This document shows positions 31,901-37,808 of a DNA stretch of 64,000 nt, piece after piece; the first letter of the stretch is position 1; each line of letters begins with the position of its first letter. Origin of the DNA: an uncultured Halomonas sp. (GTDB taxonomy: Bacteria > Pseudomonadota > Gammaproteobacteria > Pseudomonadales > Halomonadaceae); assembly GCF_946887195.1 (NCBI RefSeq), contig NZ_CAMPKE010000012.1, positions 53,589-117,588 on the forward strand, given 5' to 3'. Under the pieces are notes generated by a model that was not told the DNA's origin, did no database searches, and was given only the letters and a program-made list of their open reading frames with translations. Made by a program: the position numbers and the translations under genes.

Positions 31901-33545
31901 GCTCGGACTCATCGACATCGCCGACGGTAATAGTGAACGTCTCCGACACGCTGGCTGTGGAATCGTCCGCCTCGCTGGCGGTGACCGTCAGCTCGATGGA
32001 CTGCTCGGTCTCGAAATCCAGGCTCTCGCCGCCCTTCAGGCGTAGCATGCCGCTGGCGTCGACCTCGAAACGGGCATCGCTCACAGTGAACACATGCGCC
32101 GTGTCGTCGGCGTCCTCGACGCTCAGCTGACCGATCGCCGCGCCGTCGTCGTTCTCCAGCACGCTGGCATTATCCAGTTCGATCGCGATTGGCGGTACAG
32201 CATCGGCTGCCACCAGCGCGAGCTCGATCTTGTCGATGTTGGGGCCGTCGGTACCACCGCCAAGGCGCAACAGATTCTCGCCAGCAGCCAGCGAGACCTC
32301 GGTCGTCTCGGTGGTCCAGCCTTCCCACTCCGATGGCACGTCGGCTACCGTCACATCGTCGGGCAGATCAGCCAAGTCGTCGGGCAACGCGGCAGGCGGT
32401 GTCGTCGCGGCAAACGCGAAGCCGCCGATAGAAGTGGCCACGCCCCCAGCGACCAGCGACAGGTCGAGCGGCCGGGCCGTCGAGCCCGCATAGGTTACGG
32501 TGATGGAGTACGTGCCGGCTACCGGCGCCTGGAACGTAAACTCGCCATAGGCCTCGGCATTGCCCTTGGCCCAATCCATGTAGCTGGCGCCTTCGGCGCC
32601 GACGCGGAACGTGTCATCAATGGTATTGATGTTATCGACCGTGACAACGCGGTTGGTGGTCGCGCTGGCAAGATCCTCCGCTGGGGAAACGACGAGGTCC
32701 TCGCCCTGAATGACCACATTGCCCGCTGCGGGCTTGCGCGCCTCGAGATAATCGATGTTCGGGCCGCTGGCACCATTGGAGGTGAAGCTGATGGTGTTCT
32801 CGCCAGCCACGAGATCGACGTGGATCGTGCGCTCGTCGAACACCGTGAAATCACCGGCGTCGGCGGTATCGGTGGTGCTGGTCAGGTCGAAAACACGATC
32901 GACGAGTTGCTCGTTGACCTCGAGGCGCAGGGGGCGGTTGCGCTCGCTGCCGTCATCGTTCTGGCTCAATGCATAACCCAGCGCCAATTCGTACTCGCCG
33001 GCCTCGGCGACGTTGACGGTGAACGTGAGCGTCTCGCCGCTGGGGGTGCCGTAATCGGCGTAACCATTGCCATCGGCGTTGACCGCATTGGGATCTTCGC
33101 TTCCCACCAGCTTCAGCGTGCCACCTTCCAGCGTGGTGAAGTTGCCGTCACCATCGCTGTCCGCGGTATCTTCCGCCTGTACACGCAGGGAATCGAACAG
33201 CGGCGTGTCGGCCACCTGGAAACCCAGCTGTTCGCTACCGCCGACGATGACCTGCTCATTGGCATCGAGAGCCTCGACGGTCAGGTTGGCGACACCATTG
33301 GCCAGTGCCGGTGGCATAGCGAAGATGAACGGGGCGGTCGACGCCATGACTACGGTCGAGTCACCATTGGCATCGACCAGCGTCAAGCGTACCGCCGATA
33401 CGCTCAATGGATCGAAACCGGACTCGCCGACAGGAATGGCACGGATCGCAAACTCATCGAGGCGGCTCGAATCGAGCCGGAAGCCCTCTTTCAGGCCACT
33501 GATAAGCTCACCGGACAGCGGATTCACCAAGGAAATCGAGAACAT
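19962..33545 (-). CDS. Giant multidomain carbohydrate-binding protein with sugar-dehydrogenase-like beta-propeller
   Basis: 4,527 residues, no classical signal peptide, very acidic, almost cysteine-free. Approximate order: N-terminal unknown 1-117; CBM6/35-like modules near 118, 273, 555, 1175, 1545 and 1718; cadherin/He_PIG/Ig-like repeats near 450, 706, 980-1170 and 1330-1540; malectin-like 1884-2090; Ig-like 2092-2230; six-bladed glucose/sorbosone-dehydrogenase-like propeller 2232-2730; CBM-like modules near 2748, 2922 and 3065; two ~330-residue tandem units (3180-3515, 3518-3845), each ending in a YDYNDN motif; a DGDGT-type calcium segment near 3870; three similar CBM6-like modules starting near 3892, 4055 and 4315. 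Probably exported by a type I system and glycan-binding (inference). No secretion genes are in the window. Confidence 0.85.
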   Translation of the reverse strand: MFSISLVNPLSGELISGLKEGFRLDSSRLDEFAIRAIPVGESGFDPLSVSAVRLTLVDANGDSTVVMASTAPFIFAMPPALANGVANLTVEALDANEQVIVGGSEQLGFQVADTPLFDSLRVQAEDTADSDGDGNFTTLEGGTLKLVGSEDPNAVNADGNGYADYGTPSGETLTFTVNVAEAGEYELALGYALSQNDDGSERNRPLRLEVNEQLVDRVFDLTSTTDTADAGDFTVFDERTIHVDLVAGENTISFTSNGASGPNIDYLEARKPAAGNVVIQGEDLVVSPAEDLASATTNRVVTVDNINTIDDTFRVGAEGASYMDWAKGNAEAYGEFTFQAPVAGTYSITVTYAGSTARPLDLSLVAGGVATSIGGFAFAATTPPAALPDDLADLPDDVTVADVPSEWEGWTTETTEVSLAAGENLLRLGGGTDGPNIDKIELALVAADAVPPIAIELDNASVLENDDGAAIGQLSVEDADDTAHVFTVSDARFEVDASGMLRLKGGESLDFETEQSIELTVTASEADDSTASVSETFTITVGDVDESEPEPEPTPFDPVFLQAEDGVLGATNDDGTVVRDADNQESGSFVGLRPDFSGSGYLDFGSAPGDSVAYTVNVAEAGDYDISVRYASNGIRPLDLSVNGTAQGAIDFADTDPDGTGEVEGFDNWQYETVTVSLNAGENTFSLAIPAGASSGPNLDRIEITTAGSGPVGDVSADADGNLALSGPVDDVAVGAEAVSFDVTGVDADIVGAELSLNGVEISAPVSIVDGAITVDLSDQPAGDVTLTLSVTDAAGNHAQASANVTLAEQNTGPLDVTFDNVESYTIAQDNPLNEPGYEVSDEGAVLSLNDNLWKRVELSSDYTVTEQTRIVLDLAIGENSPEIVAIGFDLNENAFDGDRSIYQLDGFQGQGAFIDLRGSGVDNGDGTTRFTIDLSEHAGTTLGSLVFISDDDATSTLGSAIFSNVQLTEMDPGSEENSAPRVIGGGIADLSIDEGGRLELDLPFVDDDGDPLSYAVEVFQDGVLVESAGGLTIDNGVLSGSLDDLGIGTFTVTVTADDGSAMVDTSFELTVNNVNDAPVADDVALEPYFGSQGAFFDGIDLAIFENYFSDPDGDALTLSVEGLPEGLSVDSEGVISGTPSVAGSFEVIVHATDDGGLSDTLTLQFEIEGPSVGDVYTIEAEDFTGLADAGNFFVAGDADASGYQLIQLANNESTQVTTELGESGLLEGWYTVSVVVFDETDGEGSLSLRIGDTLVQARNNATDTLVDSALLSDDFGTFLNGGARGGAGQAGNLKEIAFETPVYIDAATIATLTAQGESFEQMRIDRLLFTRVEEPINEAPTIVGLADTVAIDENTSDIAVLTFSDPENDALTVTLEGADAALFTFDETTGVLSMVSAPDAETPTDSDIDGVYEFTVSVSDGENTVSQNVIVSVADANELIAIEQTDYALVEGLTSVGAVPLVDEDGTTTGLVAPMFAITGGSDAALFSIDPSSGELTFNVAADFEAPGDADGDNLYDVEVTVTDGSLSDTETLAIAVTDGDEGVFTPITIQAEAGALTVLDDGSNATVTTVRDASNPEVGSGFSGLRPDFSGSGYLDFGDTSGDAVTFTVNVAQAGTYDLNIRYASNTDRPLDLSVNGGSADQLAFVTTDPDGSGIEEGFDHWLFETVTVTLAAGENSLSLAIPPGLNTGPNLDRIEITEAGSGPIGTDDPGEEEPEAFLFEIQGEALTLDDDEPNPDTMVRDASNPETNLATGPDGLWDGFTGTGYLDMGNEAGDAAFFNVSVEEAGTYTLSVRYTNGDTALADRPMDILVGGASQGQIDFPITGIGDAAWMNWSEATIELELSAGDNVIRLENVGNSGPNIDSLSVSREGDAPDPIVEPIDRFKVKINFQPEGFATPDGYVADTGLAFGEQSIEVDGQTYQYGWVSEASIADGTDNGTTPMAIDGQSSVAVNDRTDEIAGLDPLQGTYAHMALPGYENNAGWEIELEDGFYEVTLSIGDTAGPYDSYNVINAEGELFNDPFAPFRPDDFPADNDPSDDTQGFRSDLVTRIVEVTDGRLTLDSLGMGSSNTEIQYIEIQELPDLTPGDGRDAPEDYAFFTDPRAIAGVGENEVEVDLAPADGSAPDGVDPTSDLFIGLSVAEGRGGALLESLSDGSIRLFETLTGEEVAFNANTTGGFDSLTISPTGGLKEFTSYTLVIDGFQDRGDNTDPDAPTREFQKFTSTFVTGEAPEVVAREVAFNDVVELDGAADGAFGFLSVELSPDGSHLYVSTMGGEIKRYDVDPNTGALSGEQTMTLDYFQDSEGPRGIIGLTFDPNDPNTLWVTDNYPIPLSGRSESVPDFSGRISKITLGDGPDLSGTAEAYITGLPRSIADHVTNSLEFRANPEYDAVTNPDVPTHLLYVIQGSDSAMGQPDDAWGNRPERLLNASVMEIDPTRDAPEGGFDVTTEPLPANGRRYADDDNDLKNDPIPMGDGEFLVFADNGTATVQDADGNILESFYDPFAEDAVLRIFATGTRNAYDLVWHSNGFLYIPTNGSAAGGNVPDDPSTPQDESQNNVEKQDDYLFTVEEGGYYGHPNPLRDEYIMNGGNPTAGNDTNQVGDYPAGTDPDPNYRIDDAYSLGENRSPNGATEYTSNVFGGNLQGNVLFTEFSGGDDIRSITLDANGNVIGDDVLRDVNGNVITYVDPLDIIENPATGQLYLLTLNRGNGQSQLIRLDPAPGGVITDPGDGDGDGDGDNSDLVSLLTIQAEDVTPADGTSVTVADGNGAEIEIRTVDNPEPNQPTGVRPGAYGLDGNNDDTDGVLGGYADFGATNVDFVTFNFELGAAQSGDSVLRVRYANGDTVSRPLEVFVNNVSVGIFDFTPPPGINDDTAWNKWLTLDIPAELVSGLNTVRFQATAETGPNIDQLEILQEPADTTPGYTVYEAESAELDGPMVVTQSEDDRNASGDGFVDFDGTNDQTITWSVNVAEAGTYEIGFRYALATAKGSRPMDLMINGLALGALAFVGQSNAAEDDWYFETITVSLQAGSNVISVTAPDAVGPNVDLLRVADEPLDTFDPSYAEVNGETRIELESGDTARAVNERTADFYFTVSEDGAYKLDLAANAGAPDGGELTLLLNGQPLDELLFPGQGDAGEQSAYVELEAGVSYNLRVTSEADGADEIDYLDVSPAPGDPDADIAIQSGDAAYYSDRLHFNYLENNDASNPDRDYKESGSVEISNTGTSELVIIDANLSGPFVLADPDIFDGLTLAAGESITVEVLFDRSAYTAPTTDAADGVFEGVLQLVTNDADTPIAEVHLAGFWQARDEGGWEPNVNEVWEIFGFGNVIEGLPTAGAGQNSVLSDYDLYRPVNDDEVLSRYWKIADGVDSVKITQLAAFHGGGGATLGIHNPGNKGADVTLTNHAGDNNQSILPIESNGQFATATFTRDTIPDGWVGNDIFGIEVVGLSTDPSLNPSGGGEVPPGAEGIERGYTVRIFQALDADGNVIPNTYLGIMDYTGINYDYNDNMFVIEGIAPVSGGEISIQNLDGAPSDERLVMSRIEDPANDSQEVHDEVTITINNDGFANLEISSLEIGDPSLFEIVGASTDLTIPAGGSLNVTVRFIAEDTNDGSLYESTLTINSNDSDEGQTVIQLAGLAQGQSENGQEPTVQEIVNAFGFTTDVGQSQMNQGGLVEANGNEILAPYFQRADGGSPIRITQLAAYHTQGDVARLFVHDVDSRELDEVIAHDEQDGQTLLPRALNSGDQLAAVTLDRDDPFGFFAEISGRQGYISWSDPDANLYEDTINTIGNPSTDLNWDENDGHLIRVYVAKDADGNVIPDTYIVIQDYAGVNYDYNDNIFLLENVQTYDPSGAEDADGNGRVDLYDDDDGDGTPNFLDGDGQPPQEQSAFNDSETPWAIGTDGLTLDANLFDNGGQGVAYNDTTGSHQGASLRDDEAVDISNGTLALGYIDDGEWVEYTINVETAGTYSLSFLTSAVDGGRSITAAFAQGDGFYASGAIDLPDTGSFTSFQNVGPLEFDLEAGEQTLRLTFNGGQLDLQTFTFEAIELEGDDPQQPFNDTQTPWAIDGDGLTLDAVLYDEGGQDVAYNDSSETQIGSDVRGEGVDIVGDGDAIGWVEDGEWVEYTINVQQAGIYTLSFLSAMGSQNGVDRSITASFAQGDSVYATAGSVAVDYSGSWTTFEQTDEVQVELEAGVQTLRLTFNGGSQDLASFTLAPQNSAPVVEEGLGDLSATEDEAFSFTIPADAFEDADGDALSYTASGLPDGLTISSAGVISGTPSAAGSFDILVSASDGNASVESGFTLNVVAAPDEDGQAAFNATQTPWTVDGDGLTLDAVLFDQGGQGIAYNDSSETQLGSDFRESGVDVVGDGEAIGWVEDGEWVEYTIDVEQAGTYELSFVLSTPHDGRTITASVEQNGTFYEASEPLTAPNSGDWGVYLATEALTLDLQAGEQVLRLSFDGGSMDLQSLTLEQQPGVMALQSFAASEPLFIEEPPFAAGNDEVLPMSDDVSIVGVNDPALADNDMLL

Positions 33546-34199
33546 CGTACACCCCCACGAATTTTATTTTTCGACGCGACCCTGCCAGGCACCAACGTCC
33601 CAGCGTGAACGATTACGAGTAGCCTGCGAGATTCACTGCGTTGTTCCCTGCCTGCATGCAGCGGTTTTTCATCTTGAGAGAAAGCGCTCGTGTCGGGCAT
33701 GGGAACTATTTTTTCACTGTATTTTTCTTTAAATTACCTTGGGAAACATTACCGATACACCAAGCTCACACAAGGCTTAATATTTCCACCTGCAAGGCAA
33801 TGAGCCAGGTCATGAGATAACACCAGACGACAAGAGCGGCTGCCGACCAGCTCTGAATGGTGGCCGAAAGAATCGGATGAATGAGGAATCAGGCAAACGA
33901 CGGGATTGGCGCAATGCGTTTCATCAACGAACGCAAAATCCGTCTTTGACATGTATCCAATCGGTAATTTTCATCGCCCCTTTTAATAGCGCTAAACCGG
34001 CATTAGCGTTACGCAAATCAAATAGCGGTTGATTAAAATGCCAATGAAGCGATGCGACCGGACGACGCAAATAGACGCCCAAGGGGTAGCTCTGGCGCGC
34101 TAATTTCATTTTTGAATATAAGAATCGCTATATATAATTTTTCATTCTTTTCAAGAACCACTAGCCTTGCTTCTCTACTCAATGCAAAGAGGCTGACCC
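33546..34199. other. 654-bp intergenic region with no recognisable gene
   Basis: Lies between the divergent starts of the giant gene and cysJ. Base composition is lower in GC than the flanks, especially 33700-33790 and 34090-34160. Only short open frames occur (33749-33952 and 33924-34109, both minus), without ribosome sites or recognisable similarity. It should hold both promoters and may contain decayed coding DNA; I see no repeats, tRNA or clear operator. Confidence 0.6.
34111..34138 (+). promoter_or_regulatory. Candidate sigma70 promoter of cysJI
   Basis: TTTGAA (34111-34116) and a perfect TATAAT (34133-34138) with a 16-bp spacer, about 60 bp upstream of the cysJ ATG in an AT-rich block. 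A CysB activation site would be expected just upstream, but its consensus is too loose to place by eye. Confidence 0.5.
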
Positions 34200-36023
34200 A
34201 TGCCACAAGGCCCCTTGCTCGATACCAATAACCCCTTGAGCGCCGACCAGGCTCGTCGGCTAAACGAGGCCCTGGCAGGATTGAGCGCCGACCAGATGAC
34301 CTGGCTGAGCGGCTATCTCGCCGGCCTCGGCGCCCAGAGCGGCGAAGGCACGGCAGCCATTCAGCCGCAGGCATCGTCCACCCCGGCGGAAATCGTCGTG
34401 CTCTACGGTAGCCAGACCGGCAATGCCGAGGGTGTCGCCGAGCAGGCCCGCGATCGGGCCAAGGCGCGTGGCTTCAACGTGCGTCTGGCCGATATGGCGG
34501 ATTTCGGCAAGAAGGAGTTCAAGGCACCGCTCAACCTGATGGTAGTGGTCAGCACCCAGGGCGACGGCGATCCGCCCGATACCGCCGAGGGCTTCTACGA
34601 ACTGATGCACGGCCGCAAGGCGCCCAAGCTCAGCGACGACACGCACTTCTCGGTACTGGCGCTGGGCGATTCCAGTTATGAGCAGTACTGCAAGATCGGC
34701 AAGGATTTCGACGCCCGCCTCGAGGCGCTGGGCGCACGACGTATCCATGAACGTGCCGACTGCGATGTCGATTACGAGGATGCCGCCGAGAGCTGGATCG
34801 ACGCCGTGCTCGAGCGTTACGTCCAGCTCACCGGCGTTGAAAGCGGAGCCCAGGGCACTGCCGGCGCCAGCCAGGCGATACCGGCGACGGCTATCGAATC
34901 GCCCAATTCGGTCTACTGGAAGAAGAATCCTTTCCAGGCCGAGGTGCTCGACTCGATCGTGCTCAACGGTCGCGGCTCCGATAAGCAGACCCACCATATC
35001 GAACTGTCGCTGGAGGGTTCGGGACTCACCTACGAGCCGGGCGATGCCGTGGGCGTCGTGCCGCAGAACGACCCCGCCCATGTCGACGAGTTGATCGAGA
35101 TGCTGCGCATGGATGCCGATTTCGATCTCGGCGAGGGCCGCCGGCTACGCGACGCCCTACTCTCGGAGTTCGAGATCACCACGCTGACCCGGCCATTTCT
35201 CGAGCACTGGGCCGAGATTGCCGATGCCGCCGAGCTGCGCCGGCTGATGGATCAGGAGTCCCGCGACGAGCTGCGCGACTGGATCGAGGGACGCCATATC
35301 ATCGATGTCATCGAGCACTTCCCGGTCGAGGGCATCGACGCCGCCACGTTCACCCGCGCGCTGCGCAAATTGCCGCCACGCCTCTACTCGATCGCCTCGA
35401 GCCATGAATCGACGCCCGACGAGGTCCACCTGACGGTCGGCGTCGTACGCTACGAAACCCATGGTCGTGCGCGTGGCGGCGTGACGACCACCTATCTCGC
35501 CGATCGCGTGCAGCCCGGCGACACGGTGCCGATCTACATCGATCGCAACAAGAACTTCAAGCTGCCCTACGATGATGACACGCCAGTCATCATGGTCGGC
35601 CCGGGTACCGGCATCGCGCCGTTCCGCGCCTTCCTGCAGGAGCGCGAAGAGCGTGGCGCCAAGGGCCGCAACTGGCTGTTCTTCGGCGATCGCCGCTTTC
35701 GCGCCGATTTCCTCTACCAGACGGAACTGCTCAATTGGCGCAAGAAGGGCTTGCTCAACCGGCTGGACGTGGCGTTTTCGCGCGATCAGCAGGAGAAGGT
35801 CTACGTTCAGCAGCGCATGCGCGAAAACGCCAGCGATCTGTATGCCTGGTTGCAGGACGGAGCGCATTTTTATGTGTGCGGCGACGGTGAGCGCATGGCG
35901 GCCGATGTACACCGCGCGCTGCTCGATATCGTCCGCGACGAAGGCGGTCTCGACGAAGAAGCCGCAACGGAATATCTGCGCGAACTGCAACAGGCCAAGC
36001 GCTACCAGCGCGACGTCTATTGA
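34200..36023 (+). CDS. cysJ: Sulfite reductase (NADPH) flavoprotein alpha subunit
   Basis: 607 residues; passes electrons from NADPH through FAD and FMN to CysI. Flavodoxin domain with the FMN phosphate loop YGSQTGNAEG near residue 70, STQGDGDPPDT and LALGDSSYEQYC; FAD-binding RLYSIASS and GGVTTTYLAD; NADPH-binding GPGTGIAPFRAF; standard C terminus ending RDVY. The length equals that of enteric CysJ. cysI begins 14 bp downstream. The pair reduces sulfite to sulfide for cysteine synthesis. Confidence 0.96.
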   Translation: MPQGPLLDTNNPLSADQARRLNEALAGLSADQMTWLSGYLAGLGAQSGEGTAAIQPQASSTPAEIVVLYGSQTGNAEGVAEQARDRAKARGFNVRLADMADFGKKEFKAPLNLMVVVSTQGDGDPPDTAEGFYELMHGRKAPKLSDDTHFSVLALGDSSYEQYCKIGKDFDARLEALGARRIHERADCDVDYEDAAESWIDAVLERYVQLTGVESGAQGTAGASQAIPATAIESPNSVYWKKNPFQAEVLDSIVLNGRGSDKQTHHIELSLEGSGLTYEPGDAVGVVPQNDPAHVDELIEMLRMDADFDLGEGRRLRDALLSEFEITTLTRPFLEHWAEIADAAELRRLMDQESRDELRDWIEGRHIIDVIEHFPVEGIDAATFTRALRKLPPRLYSIASSHESTPDEVHLTVGVVRYETHGRARGGVTTTYLADRVQPGDTVPIYIDRNKNFKLPYDDDTPVIMVGPGTGIAPFRAFLQEREERGAKGRNWLFFGDRRFRADFLYQTELLNWRKKGLLNRLDVAFSRDQQEKVYVQQRMRENASDLYAWLQDGAHFYVCGDGERMAADVHRALLDIVRDEGGLDEEAATEYLRELQQAKRYQRDVY

Positions 36024-36037
36024 TTCGAGGGAACCCT

Positions 36038-37756
36038 ATGAGCGATATCATCGAAACACTTCGCGATATCTCGCTGGACGACCTGCACCCCAACGAGCGC
36101 CTGAAGGTGGAGAGCGACTACCTGCGCGGCACATTGCTGGAGGGCATGGCCGACCGCGCCACCGGGGCGATCAGCGAGGACGACACGCAACTGACCAAGT
36201 TCCACGGCTTCTACCAGCAGGACGATCGCGACCTGCGCAGCGAACGGCGCCATCAAAAGCTCGAGCCGCTCTACTCGTTCATGGTTCGCCTGCGCCTGCC
36301 GGGCGGGCTGCTGTCCTCCGAGCAGTGGCTGACGCTGGATGACGTCGCGACCCGCTACGCCAACGGCACGCTGCGCATCACCACGCGCCAGACCTTTCAG
36401 TACCACGGCGTACTCAAGGAGAACCTGCGTGCGCATTTGAAGACCATCAACGAGGCGATGCTCGACACCATCGCCGCCTGTGGCGACGTCAACCGCAACG
36501 TCATCAGCACCGCCAACCCGCACCGTTCGGCGCTCCATCGCCGGGTCTTCGATCTGGCCCACGCCATCAGCGCGCGCCTGATGCCGCGCACGCGCGCCTA
36601 TCACGAGATATTCCTCGGCGAGGAGCGCATTGCCGGCGGCGCACAGAAGCAGGAGCCGCTCTATACGCACCACTATCTGCCGCGCAAGTTCAAGGTCGCG
36701 TTGGCCATCCCGCCCGAGAACGATGTCGACCTGTTCGCCCACGATCTCGGTTTCATCGCCCATGTCGAAGGCGGCGAGCTGCACGGTTTCACTATCAGCG
36801 TCGGCGGCGGCATGGGCATGACTCATGGCGAACCGGCGACCTTTCCGCGCCTAAGCGACGTGATCGGCTTCTGCACACCGGAGCAGGTGCTCGATGTCGC
36901 CGAGGCGGTCATGCTGGTGCAGCGCGACTATGGTGACCGCCACGACCGCAAACACGCGCGGATGAAATACACCGTCGAGGATCACGGCCCGGCGTGGTTC
37001 CGCGAGCAGGTCGAGAGCCGACTGGGCGATAAGCTGCAAGAGCCCCGCGAGTACCGCTTCGAGAGCAACGGCGACCGCTACGGCTGGTATCAGGGCGAGA
37101 ACGGCAACTGGCATTGCGGTCTGTTCGTGCAGAACGGCCGCGTCGCCGATTTCGACGACGGCATGCAGCTAATGACCGGCATGCGCGAGATCGCCAAGGT
37201 GCATGAAGGCGACATCGCGCTGACCACCAACCAGAACCTGATCGTCGCCAACGTGCCCGACGAGCGCCGCGCCGTGATCGACGCGCTGATCGACGAGTAC
37301 CGCATGGTCAAGGACGTAACACCGCTGCGCCGCGAATCGATGGCCTGCGTCGCCTTCCCCACTTGCGGCCTGGCCATGGCGGAGAGCGAGCGCTACCTGC
37401 CCTCGCTGATCGACAAGCTGGATGATGCGATGCGCGAGGCTGGCCTGGCCGAGGACGCCATCGTCGTGCGCATGACCGGCTGCCCCAACGGCTGCGCCCG
37501 CCCCTATCTGGCCGAGATCGGTTTCGTCGGCAAGGCGCTGGGCCGTTACAACCTGTACCTCGGCGGCAATTTCACCGGCGAACGGCTGAACAAGCTCTAT
37601 CGCGAGAACATCGACGAAGCCACGATACTGGCGGAGCTCACCCCGCTGATCCAGCGTTATGCCAAGGAGCGCGAGAACGGCGAGCACTTCGGTGACTTCG
37701 TCATCCGCGCCGGGGTGATCGCGCCGACCACGGCGGGCAATAACTTTCACGACTGA
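36038..37756 (+). CDS. cysI: Sulfite reductase (NADPH) hemoprotein beta subunit
   Basis: 572 residues. All four cysteines that hold the [4Fe-4S]-siroheme couple are present: C437 and C443 in CVAFPTCGL, C482 and C486 in GCPNGCARP. The ATG at 36038 follows a CGAGGG ribosome site; the frame is open 18 bp earlier only through a TTG overlapping the cysJ stop. Works with CysJ as the six-electron sulfite reductase. A 10-bp hairpin (37761-37787) follows immediately. Confidence 0.96.
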   Translation: MSDIIETLRDISLDDLHPNERLKVESDYLRGTLLEGMADRATGAISEDDTQLTKFHGFYQQDDRDLRSERRHQKLEPLYSFMVRLRLPGGLLSSEQWLTLDDVATRYANGTLRITTRQTFQYHGVLKENLRAHLKTINEAMLDTIAACGDVNRNVISTANPHRSALHRRVFDLAHAISARLMPRTRAYHEIFLGEERIAGGAQKQEPLYTHHYLPRKFKVALAIPPENDVDLFAHDLGFIAHVEGGELHGFTISVGGGMGMTHGEPATFPRLSDVIGFCTPEQVLDVAEAVMLVQRDYGDRHDRKHARMKYTVEDHGPAWFREQVESRLGDKLQEPREYRFESNGDRYGWYQGENGNWHCGLFVQNGRVADFDDGMQLMTGMREIAKVHEGDIALTTNQNLIVANVPDERRAVIDALIDEYRMVKDVTPLRRESMACVAFPTCGLAMAESERYLPSLIDKLDDAMREAGLAEDAIVVRMTGCPNGCARPYLAEIGFVGKALGRYNLYLGGNFTGERLNKLYRENIDEATILAELTPLIQRYAKERENGEHFGDFVIRAGVIAPTTAGNNFHD

Positions 37757-37760
37757 CGCA

Positions 37761-37787
37761 ACGCGGCGCCGATCAGCGGCGCCGCGT
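37761..37787. terminator. Hairpin between convergent cysI and the M24 gene
   Basis: Perfect 10-bp GC-rich stem ACGCGGCGCC / GGCGCCGCGT with loop GATCAGC, 4 bp after the cysI stop. There is no U-tract on either strand; probably a bidirectional transcription-end structure between convergent genes. Confidence 0.55.
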
Positions 37788-37808
37788 CGTGCCCTACCCT
37801 TCAGGCGT

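Noticed and set aside
19962..33545. CRISPR array or RTX adhesin in the repeat-rich giant gene
   Set aside because: Repeats are long, diverged protein modules, not short direct repeats with spacers, and the nonapeptide GGxGxDxxx RTX repeats are missing.
32094..33608. 504-codon plus-strand open frame opposite the start of the giant gene
   Set aside because: Same shadow effect: low-complexity translation, no motif, antisense to clear protein domains.
33749..34109. Two small minus-strand frames in the 654-bp gap
   Set aside because: No ribosome sites and no recognisable similarity; kept only as part of the intergenic description.
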